Shown: positions 32,122 through 41,610, numbered from the stretch's first letter. The stretch is 64,000 nucleotides of DNA from JAOEGB01 sp041262585 (GCF_041262585.1 NZ_JBGCBZ010000005.1:186001-250000); one strand, 5' to 3'. Numbers and translations are program-made. The notes: a model not told the origin generated them from the sequence alone.

Positions 32122-33945
32122 TTAGGCGCGGTCGACCTCGGCGTACGGCAGGCCGCCGGAGAGCTTCGGGTATCCGGGGCCGCGGTCGAAGAACGCCTCC
32201 GCGGCGGGCCGCGGGCTCTCCCGCAGCCGCTCGGTCGCGGCCACGTCGATCTGGAGGTCGTCGCGGGAGCCGTACAGGACGACGCCGTAGGCCTCGCGCG
32301 CCGCCTCAGGCGAGACCTTGCCGTCGCGGACGTCGGCCGCCACCAGCGCGGGGTCGCGGTCGTACGGCGAGCCCCAGCCGCCGCCCCCGGTCGTCCGCAC
32401 CCTGACGACCTCACCGGCCCTCACCGGGAAGTCGTCGACCAGGCCCTCCATCTCCTCGCCGTCCACCGTGACGAGGAAGGGACGGCCCGCCCGGCCGCCG
32501 TTCACACCCCAGCAGGCCAGGATCGACCGGTCCGCGATGGACATGAACGAGGCGTCGCGCAGCATCCGGATGTGCTTGTCGTAACCCAACCCGCCCCGGA
32601 ACTGCCCCGGGCCGCCGCTGTCGACGGCCAGGCCGAGCCGTTCGACCCGGAACGGCCAGCGGGCCTCGGCGAACTCCACCGGGATGTTGCGCGAGTCGGG
32701 CACGACATGGATGGTGTCCTCGCCGTCGGCGTACCAGCGGCCGCCGGAGCCTCCGCCGAGGACTTCGCGCATGAGGTACGGACCGTCGTCCGACTCGCCG
32801 TAGACGCCGGTGTAGCGGATGGTCTCCTGGTCGGCCGGCATGCGGCCCCCTGTGGCCTTGGCCAGCACGCCCGCCAGCACGCCGAGAAGACGCAGGATCA
32901 CGAACGTCCGGGCGTTGGTCGGCGCCGGGAAGACGGGCGTGAGCAGCGTGCCCTTCTCCGGGAAGACCATTCTGATCAGCGGGACGACGCCCTCGTTGAC
33001 GTCGAGCTCGGCCATCCGGTCCGGGGTGTCGGCGAGGTTGCGCAGGATCGGGGCGAGCCACTTCTTCAGGAAGACCCCGTCGGCGTAGTCGCCCGCGTGA
33101 TTGATCGGCCCCTTGGCCTGCGGGGATGTGCCGGTGAAGTCGATGGTCAGCGGCGCGTCGGCGGAGTGGTCCACGGTGAGCGTGATCCGCTGGGCGTGCA
33201 GCCGGGGCTCGTCCACGCCGTCGTGCTCGGCGTAGTCCTCCCAGACGTGGACCCCCTCGGGGATCTTCGCGAGCAGCTCCCGCCGGAAGGTCTCCGTCGT
33301 CTTGGAGATGATCGCGTCGAAGCAGGCCTCGACGGCCTCCCGCCCATAGCGGCCGAAGAGCTCGCCCAGCCTCCGCGCCCCCATCAGGCAGGCCGAGCAC
33401 TCCGCGTCGAGGTCTCCGGCCAGTGAGTCGGGCATCCGGGAGTTGCGTGTCATGATCGTCAAGGCGGCCCGGTTCGGCACGCCCTGGTCCCACAGCTTGA
33501 TCGGAGGGACCATCAGTCCCTCCTCGAAGGCGCTGCGCGCGTGCGACGGCATCGAGCCCGGTACGGCGCCGCCGATGTCGTCGTGGTGACCGAACGCCTG
33601 GACGAAGGCCACCACCTCGCCGCCATGGAACACCGGCACGGTGACGCACAGGTCGGGCAGGTGGCCGATCCCGCCCTCGGACAGGTAGACGTCGTTGTGG
33701 AAGAAGACGTCGCCCGGCCGCATCGTCTCGATCGGGAAGTCCCGCACGATCGGCTGGACCAGCGCCGAGTAGGACCTTCCCGTCAGCTTGCGCAGCCGTA
33801 CGTCGTGGATGCCGGCACGGAAGTCGTGCGCGTCGCGGATCATCGGAGAGCGGGCCGTGCGGGCGATCGCGGTCTCCACCTCCATCTCGACCGACGCGAG
33901 CGTCCCCTCCACGATCTCCACCAGAACCGGATCAACGGTGCTCAT
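32122..33945 (-). CDS. hyuB: Hydantoinase/oxoprolinase B subunit
   Basis: About 607 residues from ATG 33945 (MSTVDPVLVEIVEGTLASVE), the family start; a GTG at 33975 overlapping the hyuA stop (GTGA) is an alternative that would add ten residues. Hallmarks are HDFRAGIHDVRLRKLTGR, RPGDVFFHNDVYLSEGGIGHLPD, FVQAFGHHDDIGG, TIDFTGTSPQAKGPINH and GGGWGSPYDRDP. HyuB works with HyuA in ATP-dependent opening of hydantoin-type or 5-oxoproline rings, or in acetone/acetophenone carboxylase-like reactions; the subunits alone do not tell which. Substrate unknown. Confidence 0.9.
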   Translation of the reverse strand: MSTVDPVLVEIVEGTLASVEMEVETAIARTARSPMIRDAHDFRAGIHDVRLRKLTGRSYSALVQPIVRDFPIETMRPGDVFFHNDVYLSEGGIGHLPDLCVTVPVFHGGEVVAFVQAFGHHDDIGGAVPGSMPSHARSAFEEGLMVPPIKLWDQGVPNRAALTIMTRNSRMPDSLAGDLDAECSACLMGARRLGELFGRYGREAVEACFDAIISKTTETFRRELLAKIPEGVHVWEDYAEHDGVDEPRLHAQRITLTVDHSADAPLTIDFTGTSPQAKGPINHAGDYADGVFLKKWLAPILRNLADTPDRMAELDVNEGVVPLIRMVFPEKGTLLTPVFPAPTNARTFVILRLLGVLAGVLAKATGGRMPADQETIRYTGVYGESDDGPYLMREVLGGGSGGRWYADGEDTIHVVPDSRNIPVEFAEARWPFRVERLGLAVDSGGPGQFRGGLGYDKHIRMLRDASFMSIADRSILACWGVNGGRAGRPFLVTVDGEEMEGLVDDFPVRAGEVVRVRTTGGGGWGSPYDRDPALVAADVRDGKVSPEAAREAYGVVLYGSRDDLQIDVAATERLRESPRPAAEAFFDRGPGYPKLSGGLPYAEVDRA

Positions 33946-33971
33946 TCGGTTGCTCACCACCTCGCTCCGCG

Positions 33972-36014
33972 TCACAGGTCGCTCACCACCACGAGGTTGC
34001 CGTAGTCGTCCACGGTCGCCGTGAAGCCGGGATGCACGGGGAGGGTCGAGCCGTACTCCTCGATGACCGCCGGGCCGGTGACCACGGCGCCCGCGCCGAG
34101 ATCGCCCCGGCGGTAGATCACCGTTCTCCCCCACTGCTCGTAGAAGACGTCGCGGTTGGCCACCGGGCTGGGCTCGACCTCCTGGTACGGCAGGGGCGCG
34201 ATCGAGGGACGGGTGATCGGGCCGATGCCGGAGACCCGCAGGTTCACCCATTCGACGGCGTGGCGGGGATCGTCGCGGTAGCCGTACCCGTAGAGCTTCT
34301 CGTGGGCCTCGTGGAACCGGTCGAGGACGGCCGCCCGCCACCCGCCGTCCAGAGGGCCGGCCGGAGCGGGCACCCGGACCTCGTACGCCTGGCCGTAATA
34401 ACGCAGGTCGGCACTCCGGGCGTAGACATGGTCGGTGAAGCCCTCACGGTCGAGCGCGGCGGCGGCCTGGCCCTCCAGCTCGGCGAAGATCTCCCCGAGG
34501 GTCTCAAGCGAGGGGTCGCGGGAGACGTGCGTGCGGACGTAGTCGTTCTTCACATCGACCGTGAGCAGGCCGAACGCCGAGACGTTGCCAGGGTTCGGCG
34601 GGACGATCGCGGCGGGCAGGCCCAGGATGTCGATCAGCCGGCAGACCAGCAGCGGGCCCGAGCCGCCGAACGCCACCATCGGGAAGTCCCGCACGTCGAG
34701 GCCGCGCTTGACGGTGATCTGGCGGATCGCGTTCGACTGGTTGAACGCGCTGATCTCCAGGATGCCGGTGGCGCAGCGCTCCGGGGTCAAGCCCAGCTTG
34801 CCCGCGAGCGCCTCGATGCCCGCCCGCGCGGCGGCGACGTCGAGCGGGATCTCGCCGCCCAGCAGGTGCGGTGGGACGCGGCCGAGGAACACGTGGGCGT
34901 CGGTCACGGTGACCTCCGTGCCGCCCCTGCCGTAGCAGAGCGGCCCGGGGTCGGCTCCGGCGGACCGGGGGCCGACCTTCAGCGTCCCCTCCGGGGAGAT
35001 CCACGCGATCGAGCCGCCACCCGCTCCCACGGTGACGATGTCGATCATCGGGATCTTGCACGGGTAGCGGCCGATGCTGCCCTCGGTGGTCAGCGAGGGC
35101 TCCCCGTCGACGACCACCGCGACGTCGGTGGAGGTGCCGCCGCCGTCGAGGGTGATCACGCTCGGGTGCCCGGCGGTGCCCGAGATGAGCGCGGCCCCCA
35201 GCGCGCCCGCCGCCGGTCCGGACAGGACCGTGGTGATCGGCTGGTGGACCACCTCTGAGGCCGACAGCACGCCGCCGTTGCTCTTCATGACCGAGAACTG
35301 GCGGCCGAGCCTGTCGGAGAGGTTGCCGATGTACCGCCGCATGATCGGCTTGACGGCCGCGTCCACGAGTGTGGTGACCGAGCGCTCGTACTCGCGGTAC
35401 TCCCGGAGCACGTCGCTCGACAGCGACACGACGGCGCCGGGATGCTCGCGTTCGAGCACCTCCCGCATGCGCAGTTCGTGGGCGGGATTGGCGTAGGAGT
35501 GCAGGAAGCAGACGCCGATCGCGGTGACGCCCCGCGCCCGGAACCACCGCGCCGCCTCGACGGCCTGGGCCTCGTCGAACGGCCGGACCTCCTGCCCCAG
35601 GTGGTCGAGCCGCCCGCCGACCGTTTTCACCCGGTGCACGGGGACGATCCTCGGCGGCTTCACCCAGAAGTAGGAGTTGCCGTAGCCGTCCGGGACGCTC
35701 TGCCGGGCGATCTCCAGGATGAACTCGAAGCCCTCGGTGGTGACGAAGCCGAGGTGTGACGTGCCGTCCGGCCGGTCCTCGAGCAGCTGGTTGGTGGCGA
35801 CCGTCGTGCCGTGGACGAGCGCGGACACTCCGCCCAGGTCACGGGAGCCGCTGTGCGTCTCCAGCGCCTTGTGAACTCCTGCCATGAAACCGTCTGCCGG
35901 ATTGGCAGGTGTCGAGGGAGTCTTGGTCGTGATGATCTGACCGGTTTCCTCGTCGACCAGGACAACGTCGGTGAACGTGCCTCCGGTGTCGACCCCGATG
36001 CGGACGTTGGGCAT
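33972..36014 (-). CDS. hyuA: Hydantoinase/oxoprolinase A subunit
   Basis: 680 residues from ATG 36014, which begins with the phosphate-binding MPNVRIGVDTGGTFTDVVLVD of the ASKHA-like N-terminal domain. Other hallmarks are VHGTTVATNQLLEDRP, LDGGGTSTDVAVV (second phosphate loop), VGAGGGSIAWIS and MVAFGGSGPL. It binds ATP and pairs with HyuB to hydrolyse cyclic amide rings. It is the first gene of the hyuAB pair and lies back-to-back with thymidine kinase, 160 bp apart. Confidence 0.92.
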   Translation of the reverse strand: MPNVRIGVDTGGTFTDVVLVDEETGQIITTKTPSTPANPADGFMAGVHKALETHSGSRDLGGVSALVHGTTVATNQLLEDRPDGTSHLGFVTTEGFEFILEIARQSVPDGYGNSYFWVKPPRIVPVHRVKTVGGRLDHLGQEVRPFDEAQAVEAARWFRARGVTAIGVCFLHSYANPAHELRMREVLEREHPGAVVSLSSDVLREYREYERSVTTLVDAAVKPIMRRYIGNLSDRLGRQFSVMKSNGGVLSASEVVHQPITTVLSGPAAGALGAALISGTAGHPSVITLDGGGTSTDVAVVVDGEPSLTTEGSIGRYPCKIPMIDIVTVGAGGGSIAWISPEGTLKVGPRSAGADPGPLCYGRGGTEVTVTDAHVFLGRVPPHLLGGEIPLDVAAARAGIEALAGKLGLTPERCATGILEISAFNQSNAIRQITVKRGLDVRDFPMVAFGGSGPLLVCRLIDILGLPAAIVPPNPGNVSAFGLLTVDVKNDYVRTHVSRDPSLETLGEIFAELEGQAAAALDREGFTDHVYARSADLRYYGQAYEVRVPAPAGPLDGGWRAAVLDRFHEAHEKLYGYGYRDDPRHAVEWVNLRVSGIGPITRPSIAPLPYQEVEPSPVANRDVFYEQWGRTVIYRRGDLGAGAVVTGPAVIEEYGSTLPVHPGFTATVDDYGNLVVVSDL

Positions 36015-36174
36015 GTTCCAGTGTCTACTCAACACCTCCGGTCCTCGGAACCAGCAACGTTCGCCAACGTATCGGTGATTAGTCGGCAGGTGTGGTGCTC
36101 CCCACTCCCGGACGAAGGTCGCCGAATTCCGTCCGCGAGGTCACCAAGGGGGTCGAACTGTATGCTGACCCGCC

Positions 36175-36894
36175 GTGACTGAAACGCCCGCCCTGTCCGA
36201 CGCCCTGTCCGACGCCACGCCCAGCGCCGTGTCCGTGGGTTTGTCCCATGCTTTGCTCGGCGCGCCCGCGCATCCCCGCCGGGACGGCGTGCTGCGGTTC
36301 TTCCACGGGCCCATGGACTGCGGCAAATCCACGCTGGCGCTCCAGATGAACTACAACCACGGCCGTCAGGGCAGGCGCGGTCTGGTGCTCACGAAGCACG
36401 ACCGCTCGGGCGGGCCGCAGGTCACCAGCCGCATCGGCCTGGGCCTCGACGCGATCGAGGTCGTGGACGAGCTGAACCTGCTCGACCTGGTCCGCGCCCA
36501 CGACCAAATCGACTACCTCATCTGCGACGAGGCGTGCTTCTACACCGTGGCGCAGATCGAGCAGCTCGCCGATCTGGTCGACGACCACGGCGTGGACGTC
36601 TACGCCTTCGGCCTCGCCTCGGACTTCCGGTCCCAGATGTTCCCCGCGGCGCAGCGGCTGTTCGAGCTGGCCGACGAGGTGCTCCGGCTGCAGGTGGAGG
36701 TGCTGTGCTGGTGCGGGCGCCAGGGCAGGCTGAACGCCCGCGTCGTCAACGGGGTCATGGCGCGGACCGGTGAGCAGGTCATGATCGCCGACACCGACGG
36801 TTCCGAGGTGCACTACCGCGTTCTGTGCCGCCGCCACCACCGCAGCGGCGACCTCGGCGCCTCGGAACCGGCGCAGCTCCTGTCCATGCCCTGA
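36175..36894 (+). CDS. tdk: Thymidine kinase, type II
   Basis: 239 residues from GTG 36175. P-loop GPMDCGKST (about 45-53), Walker B YLICDEACFYT, the lasso/zinc cysteines CWCGRQGRLNAR and CRRHH, and SEVHYRVLC are all present. It phosphorylates thymidine in the pyrimidine salvage pathway. The first ~38 residues, including two copies of a LSDA motif, precede the usual family start, so the true start may be further downstream; no clear ribosome site decides it. Confidence 0.9.
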   Translation: MTETPALSDALSDATPSAVSVGLSHALLGAPAHPRRDGVLRFFHGPMDCGKSTLALQMNYNHGRQGRRGLVLTKHDRSGGPQVTSRIGLGLDAIEVVDELNLLDLVRAHDQIDYLICDEACFYTVAQIEQLADLVDDHGVDVYAFGLASDFRSQMFPAAQRLFELADEVLRLQVEVLCWCGRQGRLNARVVNGVMARTGEQVMIADTDGSEVHYRVLCRRHHRSGDLGASEPAQLLSMP

Positions 36895-36946
36895 GCCGGA
36901 AAGACCCGGAAAGAAGCCGGAACCCGCCGCTTACGGGCCCCGGCGG

Positions 36947-37849
36947 TTACGGAGCGGAGGCGAGGTCCATGAGGCGTGCGGTGAGGTGCTCCTCGTCCCC
37001 GTCGATCAGCGCGGCGGCCACCCGCCACCAGGCGAACCACTCGGCGCTGCGCCACATCCAGTCCACCCGCTCCACGGCGGCGACCACGTCGCCGCGCACC
37101 TCCCAATCCGGCCCGGCGATCTCCCCGGTGGCGCCGTGCCGTACGGCCCAGTCGCGCAGGGCGGCGGAGACGGCGGCGTCCACGGGCTCGGCGTAGGGGT
37201 CGGGGTTCTCCCCCGGAAGCGGGTGGGGGCCGAGCCCGGCGGCCACGCCCCAGCTCCACTGGGCCTCGGCGGGGCGGGAGTAGCGCAGGGAGCCGAAGTC
37301 GAGGTTGGACCCGAGCCGGCCGTCCCCGCGGGCGACGACCACGGCGTCCAGGCGGCCCCCGGCATCGAACGCCACGACCAGGCGCTCACCGGCCCGCGCG
37401 TCGCCGGGGACCTCGACGCGGTCCTCGGCCTGCCAGGAGTTCAGGTCCGCCGAGCCGGCGGGGGGACCCCACAACGCGTCGGCCACGTCGTCGGAGATCC
37501 AGGCGGCCAGCATCTCCAGCACGGTCAGGTCGCTCCACGGCTCGACGGCCATGGCGGTGGCGAGCACCTCGTCCGGCGGCGGCTGCTTCCCTCCCCGGCT
37601 CCTCGTCCACCACTCGCCGCCGAGGTCGGCCGTCCCGACGTGCAGCGCGGCCACGGCGGCCAGCTCGGACGACCGCCGCGTCAGCGGAGCCTCGCGGGCC
37701 AGCCCGGCGGCGCGCTCCGCGCGGTCACCGCCCAGTACGGCACGGGCCTGGCCGAGCAGCCTCGCCGCCGTGGGCCGGTCCTCGCCCAGAAGGTCACGTA
37801 TCAGCCGTCTGGCCTGGGATCGAGCGTCCTCCGCATGAGCCTCGCGCAT
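36947..37849 (-). CDS. Unknown soluble protein
   Basis: 300 residues from ATG 37849; the open frame upstream runs into the next gene and has no better start. The sequence is mixed helix with a run of Trp (VDWMWRSAEWFAWWRVAAAL), a strand-rich middle (GERLVVAFDAGGRLDAVVVARGDGRLGSN) and no signal or span. No family recognised. It lies 25 bp downstream of the CoxG-like gene on the same strand and could be cotranscribed. Confidence 0.6.
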   Translation of the reverse strand: MREAHAEDARSQARRLIRDLLGEDRPTAARLLGQARAVLGGDRAERAAGLAREAPLTRRSSELAAVAALHVGTADLGGEWWTRSRGGKQPPPDEVLATAMAVEPWSDLTVLEMLAAWISDDVADALWGPPAGSADLNSWQAEDRVEVPGDARAGERLVVAFDAGGRLDAVVVARGDGRLGSNLDFGSLRYSRPAEAQWSWGVAAGLGPHPLPGENPDPYAEPVDAAVSAALRDWAVRHGATGEIAGPDWEVRGDVVAAVERVDWMWRSAEWFAWWRVAAALIDGDEEHLTARLMDLASAP

Positions 37850-37874
37850 ACGGTCAAGGTACGCCGCTAGATCG

Positions 37875-38534
37875 CTAACGGCGAGACCTTTGGCGTCCGA
37901 GGACCCAGCCGATGACGGCGCTGCCGAGTGAGATGCCCGCGCCCATCCCGAAGGCGGCCAGCAGCGACCAGGCCGGCACGCCCTGCCGGACACGGGTAAG
38001 CGTCTCGCCGGGACGGACGAAGACCTGAGGGGCGGCCTGGTCAATGGCGGCGGGCCCGGCGAGCTCCGGAGTCAGATCCCCGGCCGCCGTCGCCGGGGCG
38101 GAGAGAAGATGCCGCTCGACGGCGGAGAAGAACTCGCCCGCCGTCTTCTTGGCCACCGAGCCGAGCATGCGCTGGCCCACCCCGCCGATCATGCCGCCCA
38201 CGACCGCCTCGGCGTCGTAATCCACGCGGGTGCCGCCGTCCACCTCACTCAGCCGCACGAGGACGGTGGCCTCGACGGTGCCCGGGGCGCCCTGCCCGTG
38301 CGCCCTGAGCACGAACCGCTCGGGCTCCTCCGGGTCGGCGAGCGCGACCTCGCCCTGGTAGACGCCCTTGATCGACGCGACCCCGGCGGTCACCGTCATT
38401 TTGTAGACGTCGTCCCCGACCTCCTCCAGGCGCTCGCAGCCGGGGATCGTCCGGACCAGGACGCCGGGGTCCTGCAGGGCGTTCCAGACCCGATCGCGCT
38501 CCACCCCGAGCAGCGCACTGCCAACGACCTTCAT
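37875..38534 (-). CDS. CoxG-like SRPBCC protein with membrane tail
   Basis: 219 residues. Residues 1-145 form an SRPBCC/CoxG domain: MKVVGSALLGVERDRVWNALQDP, RTIPGCERLEEVGDDVYKMTV, GSVAKKTAGEFF. CoxG proteins recruit carbon monoxide dehydrogenase-type molybdenum enzymes to the membrane or bind a lipid-like ligand. A Pro-rich linker and one span (about 190-210, SLLAAFGMGAGISLGSAVIG) end in a basic tail, which would anchor it. It is 3.6 kb from the coxL-like gene cluster with cydAB between. Confidence 0.82.
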   Translation of the reverse strand: MKVVGSALLGVERDRVWNALQDPGVLVRTIPGCERLEEVGDDVYKMTVTAGVASIKGVYQGEVALADPEEPERFVLRAHGQGAPGTVEATVLVRLSEVDGGTRVDYDAEAVVGGMIGGVGQRMLGSVAKKTAGEFFSAVERHLLSAPATAAGDLTPELAGPAAIDQAAPQVFVRPGETLTRVRQGVPAWSLLAAFGMGAGISLGSAVIGWVLGRQRSRR

Positions 38535-38657
38535 GGGCCACCTCCGATGCCGAGCACACTAGACAATCACGGAGACCGGCGAGAACGGCAACATCTGCCT
38601 CCCGCTTCCGTCGCGGTCGTGCAGAGTCCACAGCCGTTCATCGGGCGGACGCTCCCT

Positions 38658-38825
38658 TCAGAACAGGTCGACGGTCTCCTCCAGGGTCATGTCGTCGTCA
38701 CCCACGGGCACGGCGCGGAAGGACACGGGCCCTGCGCGGAGGACGTCGAGTGCTCGCTCCGTCAATCGCGCGGCGTACCGGGGAATCAGCCGAGCGACGG
38801 ACGAAGATTCGATGAGATCCGCCCA
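38658..38825 (-). pseudogene. Possible gene remnant (3' end only)
   Basis: The 564-bp gap 38535-39098 has no intact gene. On the minus strand 38825-38658 reads open for 55 codons with coding-like third positions: ADLIESSSVARLIPRYAARL at the start, and ending VPVGDDDMTLEETVDLF. An in-frame TAG lies directly upstream (38826-38828) and there is no ATG or GTG start in the open part other than late TTG/GTG codons, so it looks like the tail of a decayed gene. A chance open frame cannot be excluded. The rest of the gap holds only the cyd promoter region. Confidence 0.3.
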
Positions 38826-39028
38826 CTATTGGTGGCGTGCTCGCGAAGGGCACTCCCGGCGGGACGGGGCGACGGTCCCTGGCGGCCGGGACCGCTCGAC
38901 CCGCATTCTGAGCACCGCACGCTTGAGCACCTCCGGTGCCGCGAGCCGGGGACCTGGGGGCTTCCCGGCTCCGCGACGACGTCCTGTGACCGAAATCGCA
39001 CTCCCTCGCGGCACCGCACTCTCCCATT

Positions 39029-39077
39029 GCTCTACAACTCGTAGTACTACTGGAAGTAGAACTACGCGCTGTAGAGC
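39029..39077 (+). promoter_or_regulatory. Cluster of GTAG/CTAC dyads upstream of cydA
   Basis: Outer arms GCTCTACA (39029-39036) and TGTAGAGC (39070-39077) are perfect inverted repeats; between them lie the perfect 10-bp palindrome GTAGTACTAC (39041-39050) and the near-palindrome GTAGAACTAC (39056-39065). Such TACA/TGTA-type dyads are the form of BlaI/MecI-family operators (established); assigning that regulator here is inference. The cluster ends 21 bp before the cydA ATG, so a bound protein would block the start region. Confidence 0.55.
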
Positions 39078-39098
39078 TCCGGCACCCGCGAGGGGGAC

Positions 39099-40562
39099 AT
39101 GGACGCGTTGGACCTGGCACGGTGGCAGTTCGGGGTCACCACCGTTTACCACTTTCTTTTCGTACCCCTGACGATCGGGCTCGGCGTGTTCGTCGCCGGG
39201 CTGCAGACCGCGTGGCTCCGCACGGGCAAAGATCACTACCTGCGGCTCACCAAGTTCTTCGGGAAGCTCTTCCTGATCAACTTCGCCATGGGCGTGGTCA
39301 CCGGACTCGTGCAGGAGTTCCAGTTCGGCATGAACTGGAGCGAGTACTCGACCTTCGTGGGCGACGTCTTCGGGGCGCCGCTGGCGATGGAGGCGCTGCT
39401 GGCGTTCTTCCTGGAGTCGACCTTCCTCGGCCTGTGGATCTTCGGCTGGGACCGGCTGCCCAAGAAGGCGCACCTCGCCTGCCTGTGGGCCGCCGTCATC
39501 GGGTCCAACCTCTCGGCGTACTTCATCCTCGCGGCCAACGCCTGGATGAAGCATCCGGTGGGATACGAGGTCGTCGGCGGCCGTGCCCGCATGACCGACC
39601 TGTGGGCGGTGCTGACGAACTCGACGGCCCTCGCCCAGGTCCCCCACGTGGTCGCCGCGGCCTTCGTGGTGGCCGGCGGCTTCGTGATCGCGGTCAGCGG
39701 CTATCGGATCCTGCGCGAGCGTGGGCTCCCGCTGACGCCCCACCGCCGTGTCCCCGCCGGCATGGCCGACCCGGACGCGACCGTGCCGCTTCGCCGGCCG
39801 CCCGGCATGTGGCGGACCGCCCTGCGCGGCGCGCTCGTCATGACGGCGATCGCGGGCGTCGTGGTGGCCGGAAGCGGCGACCTGTCCGGGCAGCTCCTGC
39901 GCGAGCAGCAGCCGATGAAGCTGGCCGCGGCCGAGGGCCTGCGGCACGACACCGCCGCCGCGCCCTTCAGCCCCGTGCCCGGCGTGGAGATCCCCGGCCT
40001 CCTCAGCATCCTGGCCGCGCACGACCCGGACGCGCGGGTCCAGGGCATCGACGACATCCAGCGGCGGTACGCCACGTCCTTCGGCCCCGCCGACTACACC
40101 CCCAACCTGCCGGTCGTCTTCTGGTCGTTCCGCGTGATGGTCGGTTTCGGCATGGCCACGGTCGGCCTGTCGGTGCTCGGGCTGTGGCTCACTCGGCGTC
40201 CGAAGAAGCGTCGCGGGAGCCGTACGGAAAGGCCGGTTCCGAGCTGGTTCGCCCGCCTGTGCGTGCTGGCGCTCCCCCTTCCCACGATCGCGATCATCGC
40301 GGGCTGGCTGCTCAGCGAGATCGGCCGCCAGCCGTGGACCGTCCAGGGTGAGCTGATGACGGCGGCCAGCGTGTCGCCCGGCGTCAGCCTCGCCGAGGTG
40401 GCGATCACCCTGGCCGCCTTCACGGTCCTGTACGGCGTGCTGGCCCTGGCCGAGGGCGCGCTGATGCTCCGCCACATCAAGGCCGGGCCCGAGCCCGCGC
40501 CGGCCGAGCCGGTGCACTCCGACCCCGACGTGGTGCGGCTCACGCCCACCCTCATGTACTGA
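39099..40562 (+). CDS. cydA: Cytochrome bd oxidase subunit I
   Basis: 487 residues, nine or so spans, ATG preceded by GAGGGGGAC. Features: LARWQFGVTTVYHFLFVPLTIG with the heme b595 His, FGMNWSEYSTFVGDVFGAPLAMEALLAFFLESTFLGLWIFGWDRL with conserved Glu, and GRQPWTVQGELMTA, the GRQPW motif near the Q-loop. The Q-loop is short. The enzyme oxidises menaquinol and reduces O2 at low oxygen without pumping protons. Followed by cydB after 11 bp. Confidence 0.96.
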   Translation: MDALDLARWQFGVTTVYHFLFVPLTIGLGVFVAGLQTAWLRTGKDHYLRLTKFFGKLFLINFAMGVVTGLVQEFQFGMNWSEYSTFVGDVFGAPLAMEALLAFFLESTFLGLWIFGWDRLPKKAHLACLWAAVIGSNLSAYFILAANAWMKHPVGYEVVGGRARMTDLWAVLTNSTALAQVPHVVAAAFVVAGGFVIAVSGYRILRERGLPLTPHRRVPAGMADPDATVPLRRPPGMWRTALRGALVMTAIAGVVVAGSGDLSGQLLREQQPMKLAAAEGLRHDTAAAPFSPVPGVEIPGLLSILAAHDPDARVQGIDDIQRRYATSFGPADYTPNLPVVFWSFRVMVGFGMATVGLSVLGLWLTRRPKKRRGSRTERPVPSWFARLCVLALPLPTIAIIAGWLLSEIGRQPWTVQGELMTAASVSPGVSLAEVAITLAAFTVLYGVLALAEGALMLRHIKAGPEPAPAEPVHSDPDVVRLTPTLMY

Positions 40563-40573
40563 GGAGCCCCCCG

Positions 40574-41509
40574 ATGACGTTGACGACGTTCTGGTTCACA
40601 GTGATCGCGTTCCTCTGGACGGGCTACTTCGTGCTGGAGGGGTTCGACTTCGGCGTGGGCGCGCTGATGCCGCTGCTCTCCCGGAACGAGGCCGACCGCA
40701 AGCAGGTGATCGGCACGATAGGCCCGGTCTGGGACGGCAACGAGGTCTGGCTGATCACGGCCGTGGGCGCGATGTTCGCCGCCTTCCCGGCCTGGTACTC
40801 GGGCCTGCTGAGCAGCTTCTACCTCCCGCTCTTCCTCATCGTCGCCGGTCTGATCGTCCGCGGTGTCGGCCTGGAGTGGCGCGGCAAGGTCTCCTCCCGG
40901 AGGGAGCTGGCGCTCTGCGACGCCGGGATCGTGACCGGCAGCGTGCTGACCGCCTTCCTGTGGGGCGCGATCTTCGGCAACCTGCTGTACGGCACGGCCT
41001 TCGCGACCATCCTGGGCGGCGCGCTCTCCCTGACCCTGGCGGTGCTCCACGGCGCGGTCTTCGTGGCCCTCAAGACCACCGGGCCGGTCCGCGCCCGCGC
41101 CCGCATGGCCGCCCTGCTGGCCTCGGTGGGCGCGGTCCCGGCGGCGATCGCGGCGCTGTCCGCCATCCCGGCCGACCACGGGTCGGCGTGGATGTGGGCC
41201 GCCGCGCTGGTGGCCGTGTCGGCCCTGGCGGCCGGGGTGGCGCTGGTCTGGCGGCGGCGCGAGGGCATGGCGTTCACCGCGACCGCGACAGCCATCGCGG
41301 CGACCACCGCCGCGCTGTTCGGCGCCCTGTGGCCGGCTCCGCTGCCCGGCCTGACGGTCGCCGAGGCGGCGTCGGCGCCCTACACCCTGACCGTCCTGAC
41401 GTGGATCGGCCTCATCGCCCTGCCCGGCGTCATCGCCTACCAGTCCTGGACCTACTGGGTCTTCCGCAAGCGCCTGACCTCAGCGGTCTCGGACATATCC
41501 GTTCATTAG
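40574..41509 (+). CDS. cydB: Cytochrome bd oxidase subunit II
   Basis: 311 residues, eight to nine spans. Hallmarks: TGYFVLEGFDFGVGALMPLLSRNEADRKQVIGTIGPVWDGNEVWLI near the N-terminus, then RGVGLEWRGK. Forms the heterodimer with CydA. The usual cydDC exporter genes, needed for assembly in many bacteria, do not follow; a toxin-antitoxin pair does. GGAGC before the ATG serves as ribosome site. Confidence 0.95.
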   Translation: MTLTTFWFTVIAFLWTGYFVLEGFDFGVGALMPLLSRNEADRKQVIGTIGPVWDGNEVWLITAVGAMFAAFPAWYSGLLSSFYLPLFLIVAGLIVRGVGLEWRGKVSSRRELALCDAGIVTGSVLTAFLWGAIFGNLLYGTAFATILGGALSLTLAVLHGAVFVALKTTGPVRARARMAALLASVGAVPAAIAALSAIPADHGSAWMWAAALVAVSALAAGVALVWRRREGMAFTATATAIAATTAALFGALWPAPLPGLTVAEAASAPYTLTVLTWIGLIALPGVIAYQSWTYWVFRKRLTSAVSDISVH

Positions 41510-41585
41510 ATCTTTCCACTGAGAACTGCCATAAGAAATGGCTACCTTTCTCGCATGAGGATGTCATTGAGAGAGGCCATACCAA

Positions 41586-41610
41586 CGTTCCATACTGACA
41601 GTATGGAACG
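41586..41610 (+). promoter_or_regulatory. Inverted-repeat operator over the antitoxin start
   Basis: CGTTCCATAC (41586-41595) and GTATGGAACG (41601-41610) are exact 10-bp complements with a TGACA spacer. The right arm contains the antitoxin ATG (41603-41605). Toxin-antitoxin operons are normally autorepressed by their RHH antitoxin at such a site; placement over the start codon supports that and may imply a near-leaderless transcript. Confidence 0.75.

Noticed and set aside
38689..39171. 160-codon plus-strand frame before cydA
   Set aside because: Overlaps the cydA start and the dyad cluster, is Arg/Ser/Thr-rich without domain and has no ribosome site.
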